Positions 1 through 13,100 of a stretch of 64,000 nt of DNA are shown here, piece by piece. How positions within the stretch are numbered: the stretch's first letter is position 1; each line of letters starts with the position of its first letter. The notes below the pieces were generated by a model. It saw only the letters and a program-made list of their open reading frames with translations, did not search any database and was not told the DNA's origin. The stretch comes from Tubulanus polymorphus (lineage: Eukaryota; Nemertea; Palaeonemertea; Tubulaniformes; Tubulanidae), in assembly GCF_964204645.1 (NCBI RefSeq), contig NC_134035.1, forward strand, positions 5,890,501 through 5,954,500, in the 5' to 3' direction. The position numbers were made by a program, and so were the translations under genes.

Positions 1-87
1 GCGAGTGGTCAGCTATGAAGACATGCTCGTGGCTCAGTATCTAGAAGAACTTCGAAAGACTCCGCCGTATACCAAACCAACGTGAGT

Positions 88-126
<39 letters not shown>

Positions 127-3100
127 TTTTTTGAAAAAAAGTAGACTGATAGAGAACAAGAGGGGATATGAAAATGTAAAAAGAAATCCGAAAAAAAGAA
201 ATGAAAAAAACCGTATTCATGGTCGCAAATTTAAAGTTACAACTCTCATAGACTACAAGACCTAACTGATAAAACACTGATTGATTAGATCTTTTGAAAT
301 TATCTCAATTTTAGTAAATTGAAAAGTTAGGAGATGGATAAAACAGTTCATAAACTAAGTCAAAGTTATGCTGGGCCGCTTTGTTACATTCGACTGAGTA
401 GCAACTCCCAATCAGTAGCAACATTCCAAATTGATAATTAAGATAAATTTTGCCTCAGGTTAGAGCAATCTACAAAAAACCTGTCCTTATAAGAATTTTA
501 GTTCTTTGATATAAGTATTGCAAAATTTCAAAAAAATTGAATTTTACATTAACTCCAAGAGTCCGGTTTCATAGACTGAGTTATCCCTAGGGGTAAATCC
601 TAAATCTAGGTGACAACCTCCATAGCAACAATGAGAAACCATGGTTATAACTGACAAATTTCAAAATTTTCCCAGGGACTATCTTTCTTCCACATAGATA
701 TGAAACCCAGCCCGAGTAGCTTAAGAATAATTTATGAAATTTCCCCCGTAAAGCAGCGACGTATTTTTACGAAAAAAGGAGATTCGTTCGAGTGAATTAT
801 TTGAATCGGGTAACGTTGTTGACTATTCGCGTGACTGCTACAAACATCGAGCTAACCACGCGAACGCGAACTTTTTACATTCGACCAAAAAAAAAACGTC
901 GCAGAAAGATCTGCGGGTATTGTCGAGAGAACATGTTAAATCACTCGTGATTGTTTGCGTGTTACCATGGTGTAGAGCGACAGCCATTTATCGGACCCGG
1001 CGGGGAGTCTGACGGGTCCTTTAACAGTGCGTGCTCTAGAATACGAATCGATCGCTAGTAACCCGGTCTTCGTCGTCGTCGACAGTGATCGTTATTTCCT
1101 TGTCAATCTTGATTTTGTCGTCGTCGTCGCATTCGGTCGAGATGACGTAAACGTATTCGCGTCGTGAATGCGCGTGTTTTCAAATCAAGCTGCATAGTTA
1201 TTAGACGTCGAGGTTGTCAGTTTCTAGATTGATACGAATAAAATGACGGCGACCTCCTCGACAGTGATTTCCAATAGATTAGTTGAAAGATTCAACATTT
1301 TCTGGCTAGATAAGCTCCTGAAGATGATGTATTCAATCAGAAATTATGGGTTTGGGTGTACTGAAGTGATTTCGAATAGATTGGTTGAAAGATCCATATT
1401 TTTCTAGCTACAGATGATGAATTCTATCTTAGTTAATTAGTTGGGGTGTATTGAACTGATTTCAAATAGTAAGGTTGAAAGATTCAGATTTTTGAAATGA
1501 TCTGGGTCCAGTTTTACAAAAAGCGTAAGCCTAAAACGGTTAAGTTTGAAATTGTTGTCCTCATTGAAAATATGAAGTAACCGATAGCGATTACGCCAAA
1601 AGTTTGACATAAACTTTTTCGTGAAACTGGGCCCAGATCATTTTAATTAGTGTTTACGTAGAGACCGTGTGTATGAAGGCTAATCCTAAAGCTGGTCTCG
1701 AGTGCGACGTAGCTCCGGGCTAGAAATTTGAATGGAGAACGGATTGCGTCGATGTCTATCGAACTCGGCTGATAATTGAATTCCTATTCAGCGAGCTCAT
1801 TAAAATACGTATATATATAAATAAATAAAAGAGTTTGATATCATTAATTCATAGCCTGCAGGTTCACTACCAACTCTATACAATATACGTATATATATAT
1901 ATATACAACTTTACATTGACATTTCATTTCGCTATATGTGTTTTCGTTGTCGATCCCGTGTTGTTTTTTTCTTGTCAATCACGAATACAATACAAGCCTA
2001 TAGTATCTGAACAATTCATAAAGACTAGTCTTTGATAGTACATATACGGTATTTAGTCTGTGTGTAGGGTTGGATATTTCTGAACCCAGTTCTCATAAAC
2101 TTAAGTACAATGTAAAGCCGCGATTACACAAGCATTTTTGGCCCGTACAAAATATGGCGCAGAATAACTGTTCACACGGGTACCAAATGGGCCCGAGCCT
2201 ATTTGGCCCTGGCCAAAAACGGGTCAGGCCCGAGCCGAATTCTAGCATGAGACAAATGATTGCGTTTGAATTGCAACTCGCACCGGAAATGACCTACTTC
2301 ACTTTGTTCGAGCATTGTTTGAGTGAGTGGTTTGTGTGTATCCGTGCTCTTTAATTAGGCACGGACCAAATTTGGCTCGGGGCCTGATACGTGCCAATTC
2401 GGCCCGCGCCAAATCTTTTGCGTGTGATCGCCGCTTAAGTTCCATTTTAGCCCATTAGTGACGAGTTTGGTTTGTATGATATGTTCCCGAGCATTGTTGA
2501 ATATTGATATTGTCAGAATTTCTGGCATCTCTGACCACTTACCAAGTGGTGGCGTAGTATTCCGGTAGCCATCTAGTTTAATCAATCTCTATTTATTCGA
2601 TTTGGACTCAAATGAGAAAAATTTGATTTTTTCATTCTGAATGTAACGAACTTTATGCCATTACAATCAACGGATAGTTTTATGTTGCCCATCAAGTTCA
2701 TTATTATTCTATTGTATACGATCCATTTCTACATACGAAGTCTACTTCATATATATATATATATACATATATATATATTCGCCGTTTGTATTTCTGCTTG
2801 AATACAAATGAATTATCGGTTTTTAAAATTAACCCTTTTCCCCCGGCATTGACAAACTTCTATTCTAGCCACAATGAATATTATTGATATCATCGTCAAC
2901 AGCATCTCCAGATTATTGATAGCCTGTACAGCAGTTTTGAAAAAGAACTCAGACACTTCTGAAAATGTTGAATGAATGAATTGTGTATATCAGTTGATAC
3001 TGCTTTTATTCAGCAGCTGTATACATAAAACCTTACTGAGCCTAGTTTCTTGCTAAGTTCCTTACTATAGTTTAAATATACATAGCTAGCAACAGACTAA

Positions 3101-4114
3101 GTTAAAAAACGTGTGTGAATATGACTGAAGCTTTGGCGCAAGTAGAAATTTGCAATGTTCAATTCGTTGATTAGTCATTGCTATTTGGCTCTGATAGATT
3201 AGTTTGAATTATTTTGGAATATTTGTGTCACACTCTTGTTTCTCCCTAGTTGTTCGTCAAGCATCAATAATTTATTGTGTATCTACCCAACACTTCCGTC
3301 TGTAACTTCAACTCTAAAACTCTCCTCAACTCAAAATTTGCTTCCTACACTGACTTCAACCATAAATCTATACTAGCAAAGTTCATCAACTATTTATACA
3401 TCGCACTGCAATGTTGAGGCACTGAAAGGGTTAAGAAACATCGCACTGCGGTGTAGATGCGCTGAAAGGGTTAAGAAACATCGCACTACGGTGTAGATGT
3501 GCTGAAAGGGTTAAGAAACATCGCACTGCGTTGTAGATGCACTGAAAGGGTTAAGAAACATCGCACTGCGGTGTAGATGCACTGAAAGGGTTTAGAAACA
3601 TCGCACTGCAGTGTAGATGCACTGGAAGGGTTAAGAAACATCGCACTGTGGCGTAGATGCACTGAAAGGGTTTAGAAACATCGCACTGTGGCGTAGATGC
3701 ACTGAAAGGGTTTAGAAACATCGCACTGCGGTGTAGATGCGCTGAAAAGGTTAGGAAAAATATTACTAATACTCTCAATTTATGTAATTTCCATATTTTT
3801 TATTTCAGACATAAAGTTCCCGTTTCGCCGTACGCTCAGAAACTCGCGCAGCCGCAAGTATTCCTCAGTCCGGGGCGATTACGCGATCTTATCGAAATTA
3901 ACAAGAAGAACAGCCATCGTCCGAAATCGGCGTCGACTTACAGTCACGCGTCGTCGTCGAACCTAACCCCGTCTTCGTCGAAGCCGAAAATCGATCCTAA
4001 ATTCATCGCCGATCCGGACAAATGGGACCCGGCGACGCCCCGGTCCGAACGCGATAAACGTATGTGTAAGAAGAGACCGGGAAGCGCTCCAATCGGTGGC
4101 CGCGGATCTAAACG
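1..4114 (+). CDS. DCDC1: DCDC1-like exons 1-2: basic, Ser-rich N-terminal linker
   Basis: Exon 1 (1-81) starts before the window and ends at a strong GTGAGT donor; exon 2 (3809-4114) restores the frame by completing a split ACA codon. The 128 residues contain no recognisable fold. They are rich in Ser, Lys and Pro, as expected for a disordered microtubule-binding flank ahead of the first doublecortin unit. The 3.7-kb intron between them carries an AAT microsatellite starting six bases after the donor, a three-copy tandem repeat, a MITE and a 40-bp minisatellite that ends about 50 bases before the exon 2 acceptor. Confidence 0.75.
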
Positions 4115-7100
4115 GTAATAATTCGACTGAGCGTTAAATCGTTAGTTTGTCAGACAGATCTAGGGATTTAGGTACCTCTGCTGGGTAGCCACTAACCCAG
4201 AAGAATTGGAAAACACCTGAAAAATGAACGAATTGTAACATCTTAAACCCAGAAATCTCTCTTATTCACCCACAGGCAATCTTGGCTAATATAATTGAAA
4301 AATCAGGGAAAACTTAGGGAATGTGTTAATGGGTGGAGAGTGGCCAACCTGCTGGGGCCAGTTTTGTTATAGACTGGTGATAAAAATATTGGAAAAATAC
4401 CATAGTCACATTTTTGGAGTCAAATTTTAGTCCATAACTCATAGTTGCAGGGTGGAAAATGGTCGCAGGGTGGCCACTGACTGACCTGGAAAACTGTGGG
4501 AATCTAACAATATTTACCAAAAAACCTTGAAAACTCGAAATGAACTAATTCTATTGTCAACATCTCATTTCAGGCCTCAGTCAGCACCGAATGCCTATCG
4601 TCGAGGGTTACGCCCGACATCCGCGAAATCTATATCGTCTCTCAGTACGACCAGTAGAGGGCGCCGCTATAAAACGCTGTATAAACGACAGCCCCACGTG
4701 CTGAAAGTTACCGCCTACAAAAATGGCACGAGGGATGTGTTCTGCAAAGCCGCTGCTCCTAATATCAAACTAGTGAGTTAAACCTGAATGAACCAGAAAA
4801 AGATGTCTACTTACATTAATACCCTTATGATATCACCAGATTCCCCCTTTGTCTTCTTCTACAGATCCCCTATAACATGAATTAACCCAGTTTTAACATC
4901 GGTTTTTTTAAGTTAACCCTAGTTCAATATCACTATGGTATTAACTGATGCAGACCTGACTGCGAATACTGTTTGTGAATAGTTACTATTCCTTGTGAAG
5001 ACCTCAGTTACTCCCAAAAATATCAAGACGCTCTCAAAATCAGAGTAATTTCCTTGTTCATTTTTTGATGAAAATACTATTTTTGAGGTTAATTACTCCC
5101 CTTAGTACTGAAAACTCCTCCAAAATGATAATACCAGTTAGTCAGGTCCATTGACATTATTAAGTCATTTCTTGGAAGCAGTCATCTTTTTGGAACGGCT
5201 CATAGTCTAAGTTAGTACCATCAGATATTTCATTCAATGCACGAAGCTATTTTATCTATAGTTGTTAGAGATGGTCACTGATAAACTGGGACTACCCCAA
5301 GCGGCACGTCGGATCTATCTAGAAAGTGGTCAGCTGGTCACGTGCGATTCCGATATTCCGAAGGACGCGGACGTTTATATTTCGATGGGTGAAAAGTTCA
5401 AGAATCCGCTGGCGAACGCCGTACAGAACGCTCAGATGAAATCGGGGGTAACGTGGACGATGAACGGTCTGGTTTTACCGGACGAAGGAAAGAAAAAGAC
5501 GACCAAACCGCATCTGACGAAACGATTCAAGTAAATCATTATTTCTTTGATTCTAAAACAGATGCAATTACAGCAGACAGACAAATCCCCTTCCTATTCC
5601 GCATTCCCATTTCATTCGAATCTCTCTATCTAATCAATTTTCATTAATTTTCGATGGTTCTTTTTTCTGGCCGCCTGTATCCTGATGGGAAACAGGCTCT
5701 ATTGGCTTTCCAAGCATCCTTGTTTTGCGTTGGTTGTAATTACATACTACATATTAATGTTATTGCATATATGGTGAACAGGTATAAATGATTGGGGCAT
5801 TTGTCACCGTTCGAGGCTAGGAGTCAGATTCACGGGAAAACATAAAGTTCCATAGGTCATACTAAAACAACACTGTTAACACCCCACAATCAATTGCCTC
5901 TTCTAAACTACTGCCCCCTGCTGGACCAATACAGTTTCACTTCGGTATATCACTATGGTGTATACTGACATGATAGAGCAATTCATATTGCTTGGAAGGG
6001 CATGTAGTCTTGTAGATACCATCGGATATTTAATGCATAAATTTTAATTTTATTTCATCTATATTTGTTAGCGATGGTCACTGATAAACTGAATCATATG
6101 AAAATATAGTTTCTCATTTATCAGTTGAAATTGATGTAATTTTGACTCTCCTTTTTTCATAGTTCGTCGATCGAAAAGAAAACTGTTCGAATCATGGTTT
6201 ACAAGAACGGCAAAGCTACGAACGGATTGGAAGTTATCGCTGACCCTAAAAACTGGCTCGGGGTAAAATACACTCAACTTCTTTATCTCCATAATAAATA
6301 AGCTTTTTAACTATGTTAATGAACAAATCCCACAATTGACGATTTAACTTTTCTGACAGTTTCAAAGTTTTAACTAAACTTCATATCATCAGAGAAACAA
6401 AAATGATGAAGTTAAGTCGAAACTTCGAAACTATCGGGATGAATTGTTAAATCATGAACTGTGGGTTTTGCTCATTAACTCTCAAATACTGAGATCAATA
6501 TCGGTCTATACCAGTCTCTTTCACTATGTGGCTCTTTAAACGTTTGTTTTTGTTTTACAGTTTCTGGACCTTGCCACATGCAAGTTAGATATGGGAAGTC
6601 CGGCTAAAATGGCTTACGATTGGGAAGGCAACGAAGTTCAAAGCGTTGATCAATGTAAGTTTCCAAATAATCGCGCATATATTTATTTGTAGATTAAAGA
6701 ATTAACAAAATAAAAGGGACCTGGGAACCCCCAAGTTATGCTCCTAGATTTTAAAGATCCAGGGAGAATCACACTACATAATTGGAAGGTTGTAACAAAG
6801 CAGTTGGTAGCTAGGTAGTCAGATCGATAGGAGTGTGATCTGTGTGCTTTTTCCAGGATGACCGGATAATATTCAGTTATTTCTGATTATTCTATTTCAG
6901 TACCGATGTTAGATAATTGTTTACAAAGCGTGGCCACGTCGCCTTCTTTCGGTCCAGTTTGGATGTCTAAAGGGGAAGGATTCAGTCCTAGCGGAGCTCA
7001 GCAGTTTATATTGAATTTATTACAATACTCGAAAAAGAAACTCGATGAAGCCGAACAATATAAAACTCAGGTTAGTGAAAGTTTATTAATCTTCATGTGT

Positions 7101-10100
7101 TCGGAGATCAAAAGCCAGAAAGTTCATATCCCTGTGAGGGAAGATGGGTATACTACTGAACTGTGGAGTCTTGGTAGGAGAGGTTTTACTATGTACTGTG
7201 GCTTTATCCCATGGCAGATTGTCATGATGCTATGACGTTCATATCCCTGTCAGGGAGGATGTGAAGTCTTGGTGCCATCATTGATACGTCGTGGCAGTTC
7301 TCCTTTCTACAACGTATGATTTTATAACTCACTCATCTCTCTCTATTGTTTTTCTTGTGTTACAGTTGAATTATTTCCACAATGAAAAACATGACAAAGT
7401 GACGATAGTTTCGATATTATCAATGACGGATGAAGAAGTTTATGAAGCTTTAGATTCGGTAAGACGACAATAATAAGTGTCACTCTTTTCTATTGATACT
7501 GTTGTTTCTCCATTGACTTTACTCGTCTACTCAATTTCCTGATGAAGCAACTTCAGTACGCACTAGTAGCGCGTAGCAAAAGCTTGGTACTTTAGGTTAA
7601 GTCTAGTTAACCTATACAGTATTAATTGTCTCTATCTTTATCAACGAAACAATGGAGTCCAGTTTTGTGGAATATTCATTCTTTTACCCTTTGAAGAGTT
7701 TAATAACCACTTGGGTATCTTAAGACGCTTAGAAGTTAAGAAAAACCAGAGAATGGAGATGGATAATTCTTCAAGAGACAGCAGTTATGGAATTATAATT
7801 CGTTTAATTGATTCCGAATTATTTTCAAGGCTGAGAACGACATTGACGAATTCAATGCGGCGATAAAAAATCTACGAAAACAGTTGCGTAAATTAGCAGG
7901 GTGCGTACGAGCTGAGCAGGACGAGGGCGTGAATTATACCATGCAACATATACAGAAACTAGATACATCAAACAGACTTATCGGAGTTCAAGGACTCAAA
8001 CTGAAGGTAAAATATTCAACTTAAACTGGTGTGACCTAAATTTCCTTTCTGGACAAACCCAGAACTAGTTTCTGGCAGGTTTCTAGTCTGGAAAAATCAT
8101 GAGTTGAAAATCGGAGATCGGATTGCCATAAATTTGCAATGTGGAATCAAAAATGATGTTGCTATATATCTCGTGAATGCCGCAAAGAATGTTGCAAATT
8201 TGTGACTACAAACCAGTACAGGGCTAATTTCATCTGTTAGATAGAGATTTCTTTATTTCTGCACCACTACTAAGGAACTATGATTGTAATATTTTTGAAC
8301 GTTTTCCACGTAGGTTTATCAGAACGGAATCGATGATAATGAAGTAACCGTCTTCTTTAATATGAAAGAAGCGTCTAAAGGCACAGGAGGCGATCCTTCG
8401 AAAATATTTGAGCGTGTAAGTTTGACGATATTTAACGTACATTGTATATCTGGGCTCGGTTTCTCAAAAGTTTATTTAGAATAACTGATGGAAAGATAAG
8501 ATTTTCATTATGTCAATAATTGACTGGTTTACTTTAGCCAGCTATTGAACAACCGTAACAATGAACTTTTGATTTGTCCACTGGTTAACTCGAACCAATT
8601 CTTGCGCACCTAGCCTGTGAACAATATCTTACTAAAGTTTTGAAATTTGTAAAACTTGTAAATGCGCGTACATACCCGGTAAGTGTATTGAAAGCAAAAC
8701 ACTAGCCATCATCAAGCGCCAGCATCAAGGTGAATGACTTGCGATTTGTGTTTGCGTTTTAGTTACTAGATCAGTTGAGTTCATCTTGCCGCACGTCTAA
8801 AGGCGACAGCGGACCGCGCGGAGCTTTAATTCGCAGAATATTCACCACGTCCGGTAAAGAAATCATCGATGCTCGAGAACTTGAAAACGAACAGGAAATC
8901 TGGGTTTCATACGGAGAAAATTTCAAAGTTCCATATGGTAATTAGTTTGATAAAATCCGTTTGTCACGAGTTGCTTTGGCTCTTCGGTAATCTTCTGAGA
9001 TGATTTTAGGCTACCGACCTACCTCCCAACCCACAAGTTAGTTATTTTGACATCTAATGTCTTATTAGTTACGAGAGCGTCTATAATTTACCAGCAGAGA
9101 AAATAAGTTATACTCTTAAAGTCATAAGGCCTGATGTACGCAGTGCAGGGGCGGATATAGCTTCTCGGAAAAGGGGTGCACACTACTAGCTTGGGTCACT
9201 ACTTACATATGGGGCAGGGTTTGGGTATGCTCATCCAGAAAATTTTGAAAGATTAGACGCATTCTGAGCACTTTCCTGGTTGATATTAGTAATGAAATTT
9301 ATTCATAATTTCACGGTTAAGAAAAAAAGTCTTGTGTAGAAAAGCACCCCCTGGATCTGCCACTGCAGTGTTGAGACCGTACTGTATTCTATGAGTTATA
9401 TGAATGGTTATAATAACCGTTGGTAAAAAACTATATCCGTATTGTTATGACCATAATCTTTAGAGAATCCGATGATAATTACGAAAAAAATGATATAAAG
9501 TCTGAAAATGTTTCTGTGAGCTTATCGTTTATTCGACGTTTCGATTAGCCTATATTCTAATAGTCATCTTCAGGAATACTGAGTTACATACGCACAACGG
9601 AAATGATGTTATTCCTATTGTAATTGTTGATTTCCTGAAATTCTTTTTATTTCTAGTTTTATCGTTACAAATGACGATGGATCGCGTAAGATCGGTCGTG
9701 ATGTCCGGTATCGATAAAGGTGTCATGCACGAACGTCGCGTCGCGTACCGGGAACAGTTGATGGTCGATGATATCGCGATTCCCGGCAGAGATAAGTAAG
9801 TTACTCTACGAAGTGGCCACTGACCTGGAAAACCTGTAAAGGGAATCAGTAAAATCTAGAAAAAATCGGGGAAAACTGAGGGAATTTGACAAGTTTTACC
9901 AAAAACTTCGGAAAATCAGGAAATTGACGGCATGTTTCTTTAGCATATTCAATGAAATTTGAATGACTTGTAACATGTTGAACCAAGACATTTCTGTGAT
10001 TCACTCAGGGAGTTTTGTGTAATCACATGGACTCAATGATAGAAATTTGTTAATGGGAAGAAAGTGGTGCCACCCTGACAAACTCAGATAGAAAAAATCA

Positions 10101-13100
10101 GACACTAAATGAAACGAAAATGTGAAAACTATCACTCGAGTTCCACAGTTCAATCAGGAATATCAGGAAATTTTTGATTTCAAATTCCCTGCAGAGAGAA
10201 ATCAGGGAATCTGGGCATTTTGTCATGGAAATCGGGGAATTCTGAGATGGAAGATTCTTGGTCTCGAACCTTTGAATTCAATAGATAGGCCCTGTGATGT
10301 GGTGTCGAAAAGACAGGTACCGGTATAGGTACAGTTCACTAGGCCACACCTCATATGATGATAACTTTGAATAGGGTTAATTTGTAATTTTTCTTGAACA
10401 ATGTAGAATGACACTGATGTGTGTTACTGATTTCAGACCTCACTCATGGCAGGCAGTAGTTGGCGTTCCTGATGAATGCGTTTCATCGCATATCGATAAA
10501 ACTAACAATCCATTCGAAGCTGAACAAGTTTCATCTCTAATGGCGCTCAACGAAATCGATGTTAACAGTCATTTCCTGCAATGTAAAGTAAGTATGAGAG
10601 TTCTTCAAACTCGCGGCAGGTTTCATGGTCAATGCTCAGACTGAGGACCAGCATAGGCTACTGTCTAGGCTATTATCTAGATTGGGATGAGGTCTCTACC
10701 TGTCCTTGTAAATGAGACCAGTCGTACAGTTCTGTGTTCTAATTTGACTGGCTGCACAGTTGAAATTTTGGAAGTAAACTGGTTTTAACTCAGCACAGAC
10801 AAATTTAACTCAGTTAAACTGACATCTGTGCAACTTCAGTAATCATATGACCATATAAAAACTTATTGTCAAAATCAAAATCTACCGGTACTGATAGGTG
10901 TTTATTTTGTGATTATGTTTTCTAGGATGATCCTGAACTGTTGTTATATCCGGAACTAAGTGTCGGTAGTAAAAAACGACGTGGTGCTAAAGAACTGTGG
11001 CCTTCCGAAGCTCAAATCTGGGTTATTACGAAGGTACGTGAATTACCGGGGTAAACGGCGAGCTTAGACTGAAATAGAAATCGTTGTGCATGATAGAAAT
11101 CCGGATATGGCTTCACAGTTCTTGGGGAAATTTGACTCTGAGAATGAACTGTAATCTTAGCTCTTAAGATCTTTCAGAGTATGAACTGTGATCTAAACTC
11201 TTAAGATCCTTCAGAGAATGGACAGTAATCTTAACTCTTAAGATCCATGAAACCAATGACACCGATTCCTGGTTTACAGTATTCTATAGATTTCTTGATG
11301 ATTTCGTCGGGCTATTGCGTTCACTTTTCGTCCGTCGTCCGTCCGTCCGTCCATAGACGGAATCCAGTTATTTTAGGAAGTTTTGAAGACGCTTCAAGGT
11401 AATGTCTTGATATTTGGGTTACACATGTATCTACCCTAGACACATCTTCAGCCCAAAAACTGGCCCTGTCAGATTCAAGATGGCCGACTGGCAGCCATTG
11501 TTGTTCGCCAAAATCAGCACTTTTTACACATTTTTGAACATTTTGAGGGAAATTTTGAAGACGCTTTGATCAATTACCTTGATCTTTCGGATATATGTGA
11601 ATTCCCCCAGGGCCCATCAGCATAACAAAAAGTGGGCATATCGGACTCAAGATGGTCGCCCTTTGACCTTTTTAGTGCCCAAAAATGTTAATTTTGGCCC
11701 AAATTCTGAGTCCTGTAGCTTCCTACTGGTTTATCATTTCTCATTGCAATTTGTGATGGGTATTCTTTGGAAAGGGCTGTTTTATACCTGAGCCAGGTAT
11801 TTTTCATCAGCCAATTATGACGCAATTGGCGGCCATCTTGGTGTCAGCAGTACTCATTCGTAAGTGGGAAAAAGTTTTTCCACATTATATTGATACCTAA
11901 GCATATTTTGTTACCACAATCATTTAGAAAGTTGTAGCTCATAAGGTGTTCTATGATTGTGGTGAGTTTCAAGGTCATTGGTTTCTGTATACGGCCACCA
12001 GGGGGCGTTGAATAATGCAATATCTTAGTATTTCTATATTATATTCGTATCAATGCATATTTTGTAACCACAATCGATTGCAAAGTTGTAGCTCATGACA
12101 TCATCTATGATTGTGGCAAGTTTTAAGGCCATTAGTTATTCTATATGGTCACCAGGGGGTGTTGAATAGTAGAATAACTTAGTATTTCCTTATTATATTG
12201 GTACCTAGGCATATTTTGTTACCATGATCAATTACAAAGTTATAGTTCGTGACATGTTCTATGATTGTGGTGAGTTTCAAGGTCATTGGATTCTGTATAT
12301 GGTCACCAGGGGGTGTTGAATATTGAAATTGTTAGATTGTTGAGCACTTCCCAAGTGGGCATGGTGTCCCTGGACCCCTAGTTAACGATAGATTCTGTAA
12401 ATTCGACCAACTATATGTGTACTTTTGGGTTTGTAAAAGGGACAGGCAAAATCAAATCACTCAAATAAAGAGGCAAAATCATCCTAATTTCAAGAGCTAG
12501 TACCTATTTTCTAACACGTGTTTCAGGCTGGGTATATTTATAGTAAAGCGATGCCTCAGTTCGTTCTTACGACTTTGAACAGTCCGGTGAACGTGCAGCT
12601 TCCGTCTGGTGTCGGTGTCCACGGTTACGGCGTTACATTATGTAAGAAATTCCCGGGAAGTCCTCATCAGATTTGGAGATTTACGGGTGACGGACAGCTA
12701 GTGGCTGAGGTATGTATAACTCAAATATCTAAGTCAAAAATATTTCAGCAAAATATAGTTTTATACATTATTTACTATTTTTAGCATTAGGCATAGATTA
12801 TATACATGTATATTTACTTAGATTATATAAATTAGTGAATATTTTTTCATCCATTTTTTCGAAATTTTCCCTTAATCGCTAAATTCACGCTTTCCGTATG
12901 TAGGTTACGTATATTGTATATTGTACGCGCGAAAATTCACTATTTTCAATCCATTTTCCGCATCAGTTTGGAGTTTATTGTAGTTCAGAAACGCTGTATC
13001 ATTTGCTTTTGATAATTTATTTTATGAATTTTTATCTAATATTCACCTACAGAACCCAAACCCTGATGAGGTAGGCTCCATTACACGTTTATATACTCTC

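Noticed and set aside
1242-1262. ATG at 1242 as an alternative first coding exon
   Set aside because: The only nearby GT leaves phase 0, whereas exon 2 needs two leading bases; exon 1 at 1-81 fits exactly.
3551-3778. Minus-strand frame with repeated S-A-S-T-P-Q-C motifs
   Set aside because: It is the antisense of the 40-bp minisatellite in intron 1 of the DCDC1-like gene.
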